From: Acinetobacter sp. ANC 4558
Lineage (GTDB): Bacteria; Pseudomonadota; Gammaproteobacteria; Pseudomonadales; Moraxellaceae
Direction: 5' to 3'
NCBI RefSeq assembly: GCF_002135375.1
Contig: NZ_NEGH01000013.1
Span: forward strand, 41,400 to 105,399
DNA length: 64,000 nucleotides
The notes under the pieces were generated by a model, which was not told where the DNA came from, did no database searches, and worked only from the letters and a program-made list of their open reading frames with translations. The position numbers were made by a program, and so were the translations under genes. Positions 9,378 to 19,837 of the stretch are shown here, piece after piece; within the stretch, counting starts at the first letter, position 1; every line of letters begins with the position of its first letter.

Positions 9378-11837
9378 ATGCATCATAACAATCTTTTTAT
9401 GCCCTTAGCACTGGTATGTGCTATGGCAGCAGTACAACAAGTATATGCAGCAGAAGAATTTATAGCACGGGATATTAAAATTGATGGACTTATACGGTTA
9501 ACTCCAGAAAATATTTATGGAATGATTCCCGTGAGTGCGGGTCAGCCTGTCAATAACGTGGTTATCGCGAATACGATTCGTTCTTTATTTGCATCAGGCT
9601 TATTTGATGATGTTAAGGTATCTCGTGATGGTGATAACTTACTCATTACTGTTGTTGAGCGCCCAATTATTTCAAGTGTTGAATTAAAAGGTAATAAGTT
9701 AATTCCTAAAGAAGCCTTGTTAGATGGTTTGAAAAAAATGGGAATTGCTGAAGGTGAAGTACTTAAAAAATCGACCTTGCAAACCTTGGAATATGAGCTT
9801 GAACAGCAATATATGCAACAAGGTCGTTATGAAGCAGAAGTTAAAGTTAACGAGCAAGAAAAACCCAATAATCGTGTAGATTTGATTGTTGAGTTTATAG
9901 AAGGTAAAGCGGCAAAAGTTGTAGATATTAATATTATTGGTAATACTGTTTTTAGTGATGCAGATATTAAACAAGTTTTTGCTGTGAAAGAAACAGGCTG
10001 GAGCTCAATTGTTTCAGGTAATGACCGTTATGCTCGTGAAAAAATGGCAGCGAGCATGGAGTCATTGCGCGCACTTTATTTGAACAAAGGTTACATTAAC
10101 TTTGATATTGTAAATTCTAATTTAAACTTGAGTGAAGATAAGAAAAATATTTTCGTTGAAGTGGGAATTAATGAAGGTGAAAAGTTTAAATTTGGTAAAT
10201 CTAAATTTTTAGGCGATGCGCTGTTTAAACCTGAAGAGTTGGAAAGCTTAAAAATTTATACCGATGGCGATACATATTCACAAGAAAAAGTAAATGCAGT
10301 CAAACAACAGTTAATTCGGAAATTTGGAAATGCAGGTTACTATTACGCAGAAGTAAATGTTGTTCCTCAAATTAATAATGATTCTAAAGTTGTTGATTTA
10401 AACTATTATATTAATCCTGGTCAACAGGTTTCTGTGCGTCGTATTAACTTCACGGGTAACACTAAAACTGCAGATAATGTTTTGCGCCGCGAAATGCGTC
10501 AAATGGAAGGTGCATTAGCAAGCGGTGAAAAAATTGAACTTTCTAAGATTCGCTTAGAGCGAACAGGTTTCTTTAAGACCGTTGATATTGTTCCAGCGAG
10601 AATTCCCAATTCCCCTGATCAAGTCGATTTAAATGTTAATGTAGAAGAACAACATTCTGGAACGACAACATTAGCTGTAGGTTTCTCTCAAAGTGGTGGT
10701 GTTACATTCCAAGCAGGTTTGAGTCAAACTAACTTCTTTGGAACAGGAAACAGTGTTGCAATTGATCTTTCTCGTTCACAAACCCAAGATTTTTATAATT
10801 TAAGCGTCACTGATCCATATTTTACCATTGACGGTGTCCGTCGTGGTTACAACATGTATTACCGTAAAACAAAACTTTCAGATAATTATAGTGTAAACAA
10901 TTATGTGACAGATAGTTTTGGTGGTGGTTTAACATTTGGTTATCCAATTGATGAAAATCAAAGCTTAAGTTACGGTTTAAATATTGATGAAACGAAAGTG
11001 ACGACAGGTCGTTATGCTTCAGATTATATTGCTGACTATTTGATGAGCCATGGTGGTAAGCAGACAAAAACAGTGACTGAGTGTGTAGAGCAGGATGGTG
11101 ATAAATGTAAAAAAGAAGTTACCTATGGTGATCAGTTCCAGGGTAAATTCTTAACCTATAACCTGAATCTGGGTTGGAGCTATAATACGCTAAATAGACC
11201 ACTCTTTCCAACGAGTGGTGTTTCACATCGTGTGAATGCGGAAATTGCAATACCAGGTAGTAAGGTTGAATATCAAAAACTAACCTATGATGCGCAAGCC
11301 TATTTCCCATTAGGTCGAGATTTTGTGATTCGTGGTTATGGAAAGTTAGGTTATGGTAATGATTTACCATTTTATAAGAACTTCTTTGCTGGTGGTTTTG
11401 GCTCTGTACGTGGATATGAAGACAGTACGCTAGGTCCTCGCTATAACTCTATTCGTAATGAAGCATTGGGTGTAAATGCGAGTCGTAAGAATGAAACCGA
11501 TAGTGTGGGAGGGAATACGCTGGTTCAATTTGGTACCGAACTCGCTCTTCCATTACCATTTAAAGGTGACTGGACACGTCAAGTAAGACCTGTAATATTT
11601 GCTGAAGGCGCGCAAGTATTTGATACCCAGTGTAAAAATATTTCTAAGGCGACTATTCGACAAGATTGTAAAGATAATTATGGATTTGATCTCGGTAATA
11701 TGCGTTACAGCGTTGGGGTAGGCTTTACTTGGATTACAATGATTGGACCTTTATCTCTGAGCTATGCTTATCCGTTAAATGATAAAAAAGGTGATGAAAC
11801 GAAGAACATCCAATTTGAAATTGGTCGTACTTTCTAA
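9378..11837 (+). CDS. bamA: Outer-membrane protein assembly factor BamA
   Basis: Central Omp85 barrel of the BAM complex, which inserts beta-barrel proteins into the outer membrane. From the ATG at 9378 there is a cleavable signal peptide ending near QQVYAAEEF, five POTRA repeats (about residues 25-420) and a C-terminal barrel with the Omp85 motif VRGYEDSTLGP, closing with the terminal aromatic of EIGRTF. An in-frame TTG at 9363 would only extend the signal peptide. About 819 aa. Followed by its periplasmic chaperone skp. Confidence 0.96.
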   Translation: MHHNNLFMPLALVCAMAAVQQVYAAEEFIARDIKIDGLIRLTPENIYGMIPVSAGQPVNNVVIANTIRSLFASGLFDDVKVSRDGDNLLITVVERPIISSVELKGNKLIPKEALLDGLKKMGIAEGEVLKKSTLQTLEYELEQQYMQQGRYEAEVKVNEQEKPNNRVDLIVEFIEGKAAKVVDINIIGNTVFSDADIKQVFAVKETGWSSIVSGNDRYAREKMAASMESLRALYLNKGYINFDIVNSNLNLSEDKKNIFVEVGINEGEKFKFGKSKFLGDALFKPEELESLKIYTDGDTYSQEKVNAVKQQLIRKFGNAGYYYAEVNVVPQINNDSKVVDLNYYINPGQQVSVRRINFTGNTKTADNVLRREMRQMEGALASGEKIELSKIRLERTGFFKTVDIVPARIPNSPDQVDLNVNVEEQHSGTTTLAVGFSQSGGVTFQAGLSQTNFFGTGNSVAIDLSRSQTQDFYNLSVTDPYFTIDGVRRGYNMYYRKTKLSDNYSVNNYVTDSFGGGLTFGYPIDENQSLSYGLNIDETKVTTGRYASDYIADYLMSHGGKQTKTVTECVEQDGDKCKKEVTYGDQFQGKFLTYNLNLGWSYNTLNRPLFPTSGVSHRVNAEIAIPGSKVEYQKLTYDAQAYFPLGRDFVIRGYGKLGYGNDLPFYKNFFAGGFGSVRGYEDSTLGPRYNSIRNEALGVNASRKNETDSVGGNTLVQFGTELALPLPFKGDWTRQVRPVIFAEGAQVFDTQCKNISKATIRQDCKDNYGFDLGNMRYSVGVGFTWITMIGPLSLSYAYPLNDKKGDETKNIQFEIGRTF

Positions 11838-11877
11838 GTTTGACTTTATAAATGTTTAAAATAGGATTATTTCTAGA

Positions 11878-12366
11878 ATGAAAAAATTGGCTTTATCTTT
11901 AATTGTAGGTTTATCATTTTCAGTAGCAAATGCTGCGGATATTGGTGTTGTTGATATTGAAAAAGTAGTTCAAAACAGTACTTATTTGAAGCAACAACAA
12001 CAAGTTTTTCAAGCATCTGTTAAGCCACAAACAACGCAGATTGAACAATTACAGAAGGATTTAGGTGCTTTACAACAAAAAGCTCAAACAGCAAAGTTAA
12101 CTGATGCTGAAAAGAAAAAGATGAGCGAAGAGTTTGAAACTAAAGCACAAAAATTAGAGTCTTTGCAGCAAGAAGTACAGTCAAAAGTACAAGCTTCTAT
12201 GCAAGCAACACAAACGACTTTTGAAACACGAGTGAAAGCAGTCGCTGAACAATTACGTCAAGAAAATAAACTAGATGCCGTTTTAAATAAAACAGCAGTA
12301 CTAGCTTTTAACCCGAAAGATGATTTAACTGATAAAATGCTTCAAAAGGTTAATGCAGTTAAGTAA
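11878..12366 (+). CDS. skp: OmpH/Skp family periplasmic chaperone
   Basis: Holdase that carries unfolded outer-membrane proteins through the periplasm to BamA. The 162-aa protein has a signal peptide ([20 protein letters not shown]), then the [11 protein letters not shown] strand and a long Gln/Lys-rich coiled coil (about 50-130) typical of the tentacles of Skp. It lies 40 bp after bamA and 2 bp before lpxD. Confidence 0.9.
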   Translation: MKKLALSLIVGLSFSVANAADIGVVDIEKVVQNSTYLKQQQQVFQASVKPQTTQIEQLQKDLGALQQKAQTAKLTDAEKKKMSEEFETKAQKLESLQQEVQSKVQASMQATQTTFETRVKAVAEQLRQENKLDAVLNKTAVLAFNPKDDLTDKMLQKVNAVK

Positions 12367-12368
12367 AA

Positions 12369-13439
12369 ATGAATGATAAAAAGTTTAGTTTAGAAAACTT
12401 AACTCAGGTTGTTCAAGGAAGTTTCCTTGGACAACCTGATTTTATGTTCAAGGGTCTTGGAAGTCTTGAACATGCCAAGCCCGATCAAATTGCTTTTGTA
12501 AATGGTGAAAAGTATTTGGCACAAGCATTGGCCTCTAAAGCTGGCGCTTTAATTGTGACCGCAGATTTACAGCCACTTTTGACATCACATTCAAATTTTT
12601 TAATTGTTCAAAATCCGTATTTAGCATTCGCAATTCTGACTCATATTTTTGAAAAACAATTTGAATCTAAAGGAATTGAAATCACTGCGCAGATTCATCC
12701 TTCTGCAATCATCTCAGATTCTGCATATATTGGGCATTATGTGGTTATCGGAGAGAACTGTGTGATTGGGGATGAGTCAATCATCAAATCTCATGTCACT
12801 ATCGATCCTAATGTTGAAGTGGGTAAGTCTTGTTTTATCGATTCGCATGTTATATTGACGGGTGAAGCAAAATTAGGTGATCGTGTGAGAATTCATGCGA
12901 ATACTGTCATTGGAAGCGAAGGATTTGGTTTTGCACCTTATCAAGGAAAGTGGAATCGAATCGTACAATTAGGTTCTGTTAGAATTGATAACGATGTTCG
13001 TATTGGTTCAAATTGCAGTATAGATCGTGGTGCTTTAGATGATACGATTATTGAGCAAGGTGTGATTATTGATAACCTTGTGCAAATCGCTCATAACGTA
13101 AAAATTGGTGAACATACAGCAATTGCTGCAAAATGTGGTATTGCAGGGAGTACGACGATTGGCAAAAACTGTGTCTTAGCAGGTGCAGTTGGTATCGTAG
13201 GTCATATTAAAATTGCTGATAATGTGACAATTACTGGAATGTCAATGGTCACAAATAATATTTATGAAGCAGGACGGTATTCTTCTGGAACAGGTTTGTT
13301 GCCAAATGCACACTGGAAAAGAACAGTAGTAAGGTTACGACAATTAGCAGATGTGCCATTGACCCAATTGACTAAAAAAATTGATTATATGCAGTCTCAA
13401 ATAGAGTCCCTTGAATCAACTTTAAAATTGCGTAAATAA
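12369..13439 (+). CDS. lpxD: UDP-3-O-acylglucosamine N-acyltransferase
   Basis: Third committed step of lipid A synthesis: transfers a 3-hydroxyacyl chain from ACP to the 2-amino group of UDP-3-O-acyl-glucosamine. It has an N-terminal uridine-binding domain (about 1-100), then many hexapeptide repeats of the left-handed beta helix (for example [13 protein letters not shown]). The catalytic His is expected in [13 protein letters not shown], and there is a C-terminal helix. 356 aa; 2 bp before fabZ. Confidence 0.95.
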   Translation: MNDKKFSLENLTQVVQGSFLGQPDFMFKGLGSLEHAKPDQIAFVNGEKYLAQALASKAGALIVTADLQPLLTSHSNFLIVQNPYLAFAILTHIFEKQFESKGIEITAQIHPSAIISDSAYIGHYVVIGENCVIGDESIIKSHVTIDPNVEVGKSCFIDSHVILTGEAKLGDRVRIHANTVIGSEGFGFAPYQGKWNRIVQLGSVRIDNDVRIGSNCSIDRGALDDTIIEQGVIIDNLVQIAHNVKIGEHTAIAAKCGIAGSTTIGKNCVLAGAVGIVGHIKIADNVTITGMSMVTNNIYEAGRYSSGTGLLPNAHWKRTVVRLRQLADVPLTQLTKKIDYMQSQIESLESTLKLRK

Positions 13440-13441
13440 TT

Positions 13442-13924
13442 ATGACGACAGAATCGAGTTTACCAGCATTCACAATTCCTAAATTGCCAATGAATATTCA
13501 TACAATTCGTGAATATTTACCACACCGCTATCCTTTTCTTTTGGTAGATCGTGTAACTGAAATTACTGAGAAAGGTATTGTTGGTTATAAAAATGTTTCA
13601 ATCAACGAAGAGTTTTTTCAGGGTCATTTCCCTGATTATCCAATTATGCCGGGTGTTTTAATTATTGAAGCATTAGCTCAAGTATCTGGAATTCTTGGCT
13701 TTGTGATGAATAATGTAAAACCTCAACCTGGCACAGTATTTTTATTTGCAGGTGCTGAGAAGGTTAGATTTAAAAAACCAGTCGTGGCTGGTGATCAACT
13801 GATATTAAAATCTGAATTAATAATGCAAAAATTGGGAATATACAAATATAATTGTGTTGCCTCGGTTGATGGTATTGTCGCAGCAACAGCGGAAATTATT
13901 ATTTCCAAACAGAATACAGAGTAA
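13442..13924 (+). CDS. fabZ: 3-hydroxyacyl-ACP dehydratase FabZ
   Basis: Dehydrates 3-hydroxyacyl-ACP in fatty-acid elongation, competing with LpxA and LpxD for the same acyl-ACP. Hotdog fold with the catalytic His in [11 protein letters not shown] and the Glu in [14 protein letters not shown]; also GHFPDYP. The 160 aa include a short N-terminal extension. Sits between lpxD and lpxA with 2-bp gaps, so the ratio of fatty-acid to lipid A synthesis is set in one operon. Confidence 0.96.
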   Translation: MTTESSLPAFTIPKLPMNIHTIREYLPHRYPFLLVDRVTEITEKGIVGYKNVSINEEFFQGHFPDYPIMPGVLIIEALAQVSGILGFVMNNVKPQPGTVFLFAGAEKVRFKKPVVAGDQLILKSELIMQKLGIYKYNCVASVDGIVAATAEIIISKQNTE

Positions 13925-13926
13925 GC

Positions 13927-14715
13927 ATGAGTAATAACGAATTAATCCATCCAACGGCTATTATTGACGCATCTGCAGTCATTGCATCAAACGTAAAAAT
14001 TGGACCTTATTGTATTATTGGGCCAAAAGTAAGTATTGGTGAAGGGACAACGTTACATTCACATGTTGTCGTAGCAGGTTATACTCGAATTGGTGAAAAT
14101 AATGAAATTTTCCAATTTGCTAGTGTGGGTGAGGTTTGCCAAGATTTAAAATATCAAGGTGAAGAAACCTGGTTGGAAATTGGTGATCACAATACTATTC
14201 GTGAGCATTGTAGTTTACATCGTGGTACTGTCCAAGATAATTCACTGACCAAAGTGGGTAGTCATAATTTATTGATGGTGAATACGCACATTGCGCATGA
14301 TTGTATTGTGGGAGATCATAATATTATTGCAAATAATGTAGGTATTGCTGGGCATGTACATATCGGTGATTATGTTATTGTTGGTGGTAACTCTGGTATT
14401 CATCAATTCTGTAAGATTGATTCGTACAGTATGATTGGCGGTGCTTCGTTGATTTTAAAAGATGTTCCAGCTTATGTTATGGTGTCGGGGAATCCTGCAC
14501 ATGCATATGCAATGAATGTTGAAGGAATGCGTCGTAAAGGTTGGTCAAAAGTAGTAGTTCAAGGGCTGCGAGAAGCATTTAAGCTGATTTATAAATCAGG
14601 CTTAACAACTGAAGAAGCAATTCAAAAAATACGTGCCGAGATTCTACCAGAGGTTTGTGAAGTACAATTACTTATCGATTCACTTGAGCAGTCTAAGCGT
14701 GGTATTGTTCGCTAA
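13927..14715 (+). CDS. lpxA: UDP-N-acetylglucosamine acyltransferase
   Basis: First step of lipid A synthesis. The 262-aa protein is a left-handed beta helix of hexapeptide repeats (HPTAIIDASAVIASNVKIG) with catalytic His expected in THIAHDCIVGDH, and the helical C-terminal domain GMRRKGWSK. Last gene of the supercluster; a strong terminator hairpin follows 21 bp after the stop. The next conserved chromosomal gene is about 9 kb away, beyond an accessory island. Confidence 0.96.
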   Translation: MSNNELIHPTAIIDASAVIASNVKIGPYCIIGPKVSIGEGTTLHSHVVVAGYTRIGENNEIFQFASVGEVCQDLKYQGEETWLEIGDHNTIREHCSLHRGTVQDNSLTKVGSHNLLMVNTHIAHDCIVGDHNIIANNVGIAGHVHIGDYVIVGGNSGIHQFCKIDSYSMIGGASLILKDVPAYVMVSGNPAHAYAMNVEGMRRKGWSKVVVQGLREAFKLIYKSGLTTEEAIQKIRAEILPEVCEVQLLIDSLEQSKRGIVR

Positions 14716-14736
14716 TTCATAATCATATAATTTAAA

Positions 14737-14760
14737 AAGACACCTTAGGGTGTCTTTTTT
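14737..14760 (+). terminator. Rho-independent terminator after lpxA
   Basis: Stem GACACC/GGTGTC with a TTAG-type loop, followed by TTTTTT. The 16 bases AAGACACCTTAGGGTG (14737-14752) recur exactly at 23782-23797, at the other end of the accessory island. Confidence 0.85.
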
Positions 14761-14946
14761 ATTGTTACTCGTTAAAGTATTGTTCTAAAGGATACTTTCG
14801 AAGAATATCGTGACAATGTTGCAATAAAGAAAAAAGTGTAAATAACTTTATCTTAAAAATATGAGATGAAGTATACCATTTGTTGATATTGATCAGGATT
14901 TTCTCATTTCTTGGTGAGAATGACGCCTAGAAATAGTATGTAATGT

Positions 14947-15084
14947 TCAAGTAAAATCAGATATAGTTAGAGAGAAATTATCTGTTTTTTGCTTAAAACT
15001 GTTGGGTGATAAATATTCTAAAATTGAATGTAATTGAATCTGATTATAAAACATCGTGATGTAGTGACTAATACCTTTAATCGC
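14947..15084 (-). pseudogene. IS3-family transposase (OrfB) C-terminal remnant
   Basis: Minus-strand reading from 15084 gives AIKGISHYITMFYNQIQLHS then LEYLSPNSFKQK and a stop at 14947-14949. The YN..R/QLHS..Y.SP pattern is the end of IS3-family integrase-type transposases. Only the last 45 codons or so are readable, and there are no matching terminal repeats. The remaining sequence in 14761-15484 shows no intact gene. Confidence 0.6.
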
Positions 15085-15116
15085 CTTTTGGTGATTTTAC
15101 TTGGTCCTTACATTAC

Positions 15117-15137
15117 AATCTCACTGCTAGTGAGATT
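15117..15137. repeat. Perfect inverted repeat (hairpin)
   Basis: AATCTCACT-GCT-AGTGAGATT, a nine-base-pair stem with a three-base loop, in the gene-free stretch after the IS3 remnant. It is not followed by a clean T-run, so terminator function is doubtful. Function unknown. Confidence 0.45.
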
Positions 15138-15484
15138 ACATTGTGGTTTTAATTTTTTGTTCGAGGCTTAAATTAATTAGATAATAAAAATTATAAAATT
15201 CATATAAATAACTTCAATTAACAATTTAAGAGTTAATTATTAGAAATAAAATATCCAAGACGTAAAATAATGAATTTTATGAGCATAACGAATGCCGTTG
15301 AAATGAGTTGTTTTTATTATGTGAGCTTTTTACCTATTTAAACTCGTTGTGTTGCAATTTAATCCCAAAACCTCACGATTTAAAATGAATAAAATTCTAA
15401 AGTTGTATCGTGTTAATGCACTTGGTTTTTATATAATTTATACCTACAATGAAGTATATATTTACTAGACTAATCACGTGAATT

Positions 15485-15730
15485 ATGAGTGGATATGAAA
15501 CTACTTTTATTGTATTAAAAGTAGAAGATAAGCAATATGAATTATGCAATTGCAGAATGGATTATCGTAAAAGAGTTGTGTATACCAAAGTTTTAAGTTG
15601 TGACATTAAAAGTGGCGACAAGCTATTTAGAGAAAATAAAGGTGGGTACATAGAATCATATTTAGTGATACATGTTCGAAAAAAAATAACTTTGAATAAG
15701 GTGGTCGTGATCCACATTCTACAGTTTTAA
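15485..15730 (+). CDS. Small hypothetical protein, intact copy of a tandem pair
   Basis: 81-aa protein starting MSGYETTFIVLKVEDKQYEL. I do not recognise a family. It is beta-strand-like and basic, with no signal peptide or membrane segment. What supports it as a real gene is a second, diverged copy just downstream (15822-16049) that keeps the same pattern: YxL, R-K, YTK-L, then YLVIH and VIHI. The divergence is partly conservative (K/R, I/V), which points to past selection on the protein. No clear Shine-Dalgarno is seen. A DNA-binding or immunity role is only a guess. Confidence 0.5.
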   Translation: MSGYETTFIVLKVEDKQYELCNCRMDYRKRVVYTKVLSCDIKSGDKLFRENKGGYIESYLVIHVRKKITLNKVVVIHILQF

Positions 15731-15821
15731 TTTTTAATTAGTGGATTAGTGTTTAAAAATTGTGTAATAAGGGATCATAATCATTTAATTAAAAAAATTT
15801 ATGAATAAGTATAATAAAAGA

Positions 15822-16049
15822 ATGAGTGTTTGATGAGTTGATGGTAATCGATATGACTTAGGTCGATGTGAAATAAATATTCGCAAGAAAATTATTTATA
15901 CAAAGGATTTAAGTACCGAAATAAGGGTTGGCTATACATTAACTTGGAAGTTTAAAACTGGCTATAACGAACAATATTTAGTAATACATATATGTAAGAG
16001 AGTTTTTTTGAAGGACATTAACGTTATACATATAATGAAAATTCATTAA
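15822..16049 (+). pseudogene. Degenerate second copy of the 15485 gene
   Basis: Starting at ATG 15822 the reading is M-S-V, then two consecutive TGA codons (15831-15836), then VDGNRYDLGRCEINIRKK through YLVIHICKRVF and VIHIM to TAA at 16047-16049. This aligns with the intact 81-aa product along its length, apart from about ten missing codons near the N-terminus. The double stop makes it a pseudogene unless a downstream start is used, and no good one is visible. Confidence 0.6.
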
Positions 16050-16075
16050 AATGAATATTAGGAATAAAATACTAA

Positions 16076-16738
16076 GCCTCTTTCATAAATCAAAAAAATG
16101 TTCATCTTTTTGCTTATTTTTTATCCTCAAAATTTTAGATTTTCACGCATAATCTGTGTATGAAATATCGCGATCCTAAAACTTTCTGATTCTCAGTTTA
16201 AGCGTTATATAGGCATCTCATGGTCAACTTTTATTTGATGGTTGAGCAGGTGAATAAACATATTTCTGCTAAAGGCAGACCGTCAGAGTCTGAAATGTTG
16301 TGATCGTGGATGCCATAGAAATCCCCATACAAAAACCTAAAAATAGAAGAAAAGCGATAATGGCAAGAAAAAAGCGCATACATTTAAGGTGCTAGCGATT
16401 ATTCACAGTAAAACTCAGCAAATATTGAGTTTATGCATGAGCAAAGGTGCTGTACATGACTTTGAATTGTTCAAACGCAATCTTCATAGGGTATTTATAA
16501 AGTGTGTCCAAATAGCCTAATCCCACTAAAAGCAAAAAAGATATAAATTGGATCCTGCACTAAAAACTTATGATCAAGAAATTAATAAAAGAAGAATAGG
16601 TATTGAGCATGTATTTGGTAGTTTAAAATCCTTTCGGTGCATTATCGAAACCGTGGCAAAAGACTAGGTTTAAGATTCAATCTAATTACTGAAATTTACA
16701 ACATGGAATTGAGTGATAAATGACTTATGAAAGAACTC
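16076..16738 (+). mobile_element. Degenerate IS5-family element
   Basis: Transposase fragments are readable in shifting frames: SDSQFKRYIGISWSTF, NKHISAKGRPS, KVLAIIHSKTQ-type, LCMSKGAVHDFELFKRN, then RRIGIEHVFGSLKSF and LGLRFNLITEIYNMELS. These are typical of IS5-family (IS427-like) DDE transposases. The ends resemble inverted repeats: CTCTTTCATAAATCA on the left against TTCTTTCATAAGTCA (reverse complement) on the right. Multiple frameshifts, stops and an internal deletion make it inactive. A 66-bp piece (16421-16486) recurs inverted at 23191-23256. Confidence 0.7.
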
Positions 16739-16740
16739 TA

Positions 16741-17050
16741 TTGGAAAACCAATTATTTAAAAACTATTTTGATAATATTGGAAAAAATATAAAACTAGAT
16801 TGACTCAAAATACAAGGGAAAATATTGCAAGTCTATATAACTTAAAAAATGAAATTATAAAATTAAGTGATGGTAAAACACCCCCTATAAAGAGTCGTAT
16901 ATGGTCTTGTAGATGATTTTTGAAATATGGAAATATAACTAGCCATAATAGTGCTTTTATTAATAAGGGTGCCGAGTTAATTAATATTTTAAATTTTAAA
17001 TTTTTGTTGGAAAAAATGAGTATAATCTTTAACCAATATTGCTTTTCAAA
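16741..17050 (+). pseudogene. Unrecognised degraded coding remnant
   Basis: After the IS5 remnant one can read ENQLFKNYFDNIGKNIK, then in another frame RLTQNTRENIASLYNLKNEI, KLSDGKTPPIKSRIW, and after a TGA, FLKYGNITSHNSAFINKG. The protein-like composition over about 90 codons, with one frameshift and one internal stop, suggests a dead gene. I cannot name the family. 17051-17206 shows nothing beyond AT-rich sequence before vgrG. Confidence 0.35.
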
Positions 17051-17206
17051 GCAGATGGATGTTTGAAAAACTTAAATAAGTGAGCTTTTTATTATAAAAT
17101 AATGTGTTATTTATCATATTAAAAGTTAAATATGATAAATATTTTGTATGAATTTACTTCTGTGTTAATTTATTAAGTAAATGACTACTTAAAATTAAAA
17201 TAAAAA

Positions 17207-19835
17207 ATGATCACGAATATCTTTGCTATTTTAGAAAAAATAGGATTAGGCACACAGCGTCGTGCATTACATGTTCAATTTTCAAATATAGAACTCAATC
17301 ATCAAGTCCTGTTACAACGGATTGAAGGCACACATGCCATTAATGATGGGCTTTTTTGCTGAACTGATTTGTTTATCCACCAATCCTTATCTTTCATTAA
17401 AGCAATTCATTGGTTGCCAAGTGGCTGTGGATCAAGTCACTGACTCAGGTCAATTGTTTCGAACATCGGGGATTGTGACTGAATGTGCCCAGGGTCATTC
17501 AGACGGAGCCTTGTCTATTTATTCAATCCGTATGCAGGATGCAACGGCACTTTGGTATAAACGACGCAATAGCCGCGTGTTTATGAATAAAACGGTGATT
17601 GAAATTGTTGAAACCATTTTCAAAGAGTGGCAAGAAAAAAGTCCGCTATTTGCTGCCAGTTTACAACTTGATCTCAGTGGTTTAACCCAAGAGTATGATG
17701 TTCGACCTTTTTCGATGCAGAGCTCAGAGAGCGAAGCAGAGTACGTATTTCGATTGTTCAGAGAAGCAGGGATTTCCTGGCTCATTGATGAAGCTAACTA
17801 TTTGGTGGCCAGTCCATTACACAGCATAGAAGCACAAAAACTCCGGCTGATTGATGACAATGCACAGTATACTGCTTTAAATCGACGCGTGATTCGTTAT
17901 CACCGCTCCAATGCCACAGAACAATTCGATAGTATCACCAGCTTTGTTGCACAGCGTCAATTACAACCCACGGCTATTCATGTACAACGTTGGCAAGCAG
18001 ATGCCTTGGTGCAAGAAGATGGAGCAGGATCTGTCATCAGCTCACATCAACACAGTAGCCAACAAGGCAATGACAGTTTCAGCCTAGAACAGGCTTGGAA
18101 TATTTCTCCAGCATGGATTAGTGATTTAAATGGCAATGATCAAGCGACAAAATCCAGTAATGCGCAAATTGAGAAACTAAATACCCAACTCAATCAATAT
18201 CAAGCCTTACAATCGAAATATTTTAGTGCTTATAGCAGTGTTCGAGATACACAAGTCGGCTATTGGTTCCAACTCACAGAGCATCCAGAACTCGATCGAA
18301 ACCATAATGGGCAAGATAAAGAATTCCTGATTCTCAGTAAGCGTTTTTATAACCAGAATAATTTACCGAAAGACTTACAAAACCAATTAGAAGGTTTACT
18401 CAAATATAGTCATTGGTCCAGTAGTAAAGACAGTGAACAAGAACGCCAAGCCAATGAATTGACCTTAATTCGTCGTAGCATTGATGTTGTGCCAGAATAT
18501 GATCCTTTAAAACATCGTCCCACAGCGTATGTACAACGTGCACGTGTGGTGAGTGACGGTGAAGAAATTTATGTGGATGAATGGGGGCGAATTAAAGTGC
18601 GTTTCCTATTTACCCGAGCAGACGACCATGCTCATGATAGTGGTGCAGGAAGTAATAACAATGATACGGACTCCGCTTGGGTGGATGTACTCACGCCTTG
18701 GGCTGGTGAAGGGTATGGAGCACGTTTTTTACCGCGTAAAGATGAAATCGTCGTTATAGACTTCTTTGATGGCAATATCGATCGCCCATTTGTCACTGGG
18801 CGTATTCATGAAGCACAAAGAAATCCAACTAAGTTTGATATTAAGGGACAGTTACCCGATACCAAAAAACTCAGTGGTATTCGCTCTAAAGAGATAGATG
18901 GAAAAGGCTTTAACCAACTACGTTTTGATGATACGACAGGGCAAATCAGTGCCCAACTACACAGCAGTCATGGGGCAACACAGCTTAATCTTGGAAATCT
19001 TAGCCATCCGAAAGAACAAGCACAAAGTGATGGTCGAGGTGAAGGTTTTGAACTCAGAACGGACCTTGCAGGTGCTATACGAAGTAAAGGCTTGTACATT
19101 TCAACGTTTGAACAAACTCAAGCACAGAATACTCAATTAGAAGTTAAAGAAGCTTTAGATCAAGTTACAGAAAGCTTGGATAGTATGAAAGTGCTTTCAG
19201 AGTATGCAGAAAAACAAAAGGCTGAACCTGCGGATATGCTCAAAACCATCGAAAGCTATATCAACAAAGTAGAATCTCAATGGGCTGATTTAAAAGCAAT
19301 GAAAGATGCAGTCATCTTTATGGCTTCACCTGAAAGTGTTGCTGTTGTGGCAGGTAAAGACATTCATGTAAATGCTTTAGAAAGTATTACGCTTGGCGGT
19401 GGTAAATCCATTAATGTCAGTACAGATGAGAACTTGATTATTAATGCGAAAAAGAAAGCAAGCATATTTGTTGGACAAGAAGATTTAAAAATATATACAG
19501 CGAAAGGAAAAATGGATGTTCAAGTTCAAGACAATACTTTAGATGTCGCTTCTCGATTAGATCTTAGCATTACATCATCCGAAGGTAAGGTTGAAATTAA
19601 TAGTCCAACCGAAATTATATTAAGAGCAAGAGATAGTGCAATTCGTATAGATGGCAATGGCATTACCATTATTACGCCTAGAGAATTTAAAGCAAAAGCT
19701 GGGCAGCATCTCTTTGTTCAGGGTGCAACCGAATCCCCAAAACTTCCAATTTTCCCTAATAATATTTGTTGGGAATGTTTAGCAAGACGCGCAACACAAA
19801 AAGGAGCATTTATTAATAAAGGTGAGGGTATTTAA
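17207..19835 (+). pseudogene. vgrG: Type VI secretion spike protein VgrG, frameshifted
   Basis: VgrG trimers tip the T6SS tube and carry effectors. The natural start is ATG 17207 (MITNIFAILEKIGLG). This frame runs to LQRIEGTHAINDGLF and hits TGA at 17360. The remaining 820 or so residues (AELICLSTNPYLSLKQF onward) continue in the +1 frame. Removing one T from the six-T run at 17352-17357 joins both halves into a normal 875-aa VgrG: gp27/gp5-like core, OB-fold region (VDEWGRIKVRFLF, DGNIDRPFVTGRIH) and C-terminal DUF2345. Could be genuine decay, phase variation or a base-calling error. It heads the cluster vgrG-adaptor-lipoprotein-tle1. Confidence 0.85.
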
Positions 19836-19837
19836 TA

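Noticed and set aside
15079..15096. AATCGCC/GGTGATT hairpin as a terminator
   Set aside because: Short stem with a mismatch or wobble, no T-run, and inside the IS3 remnant; likely chance.
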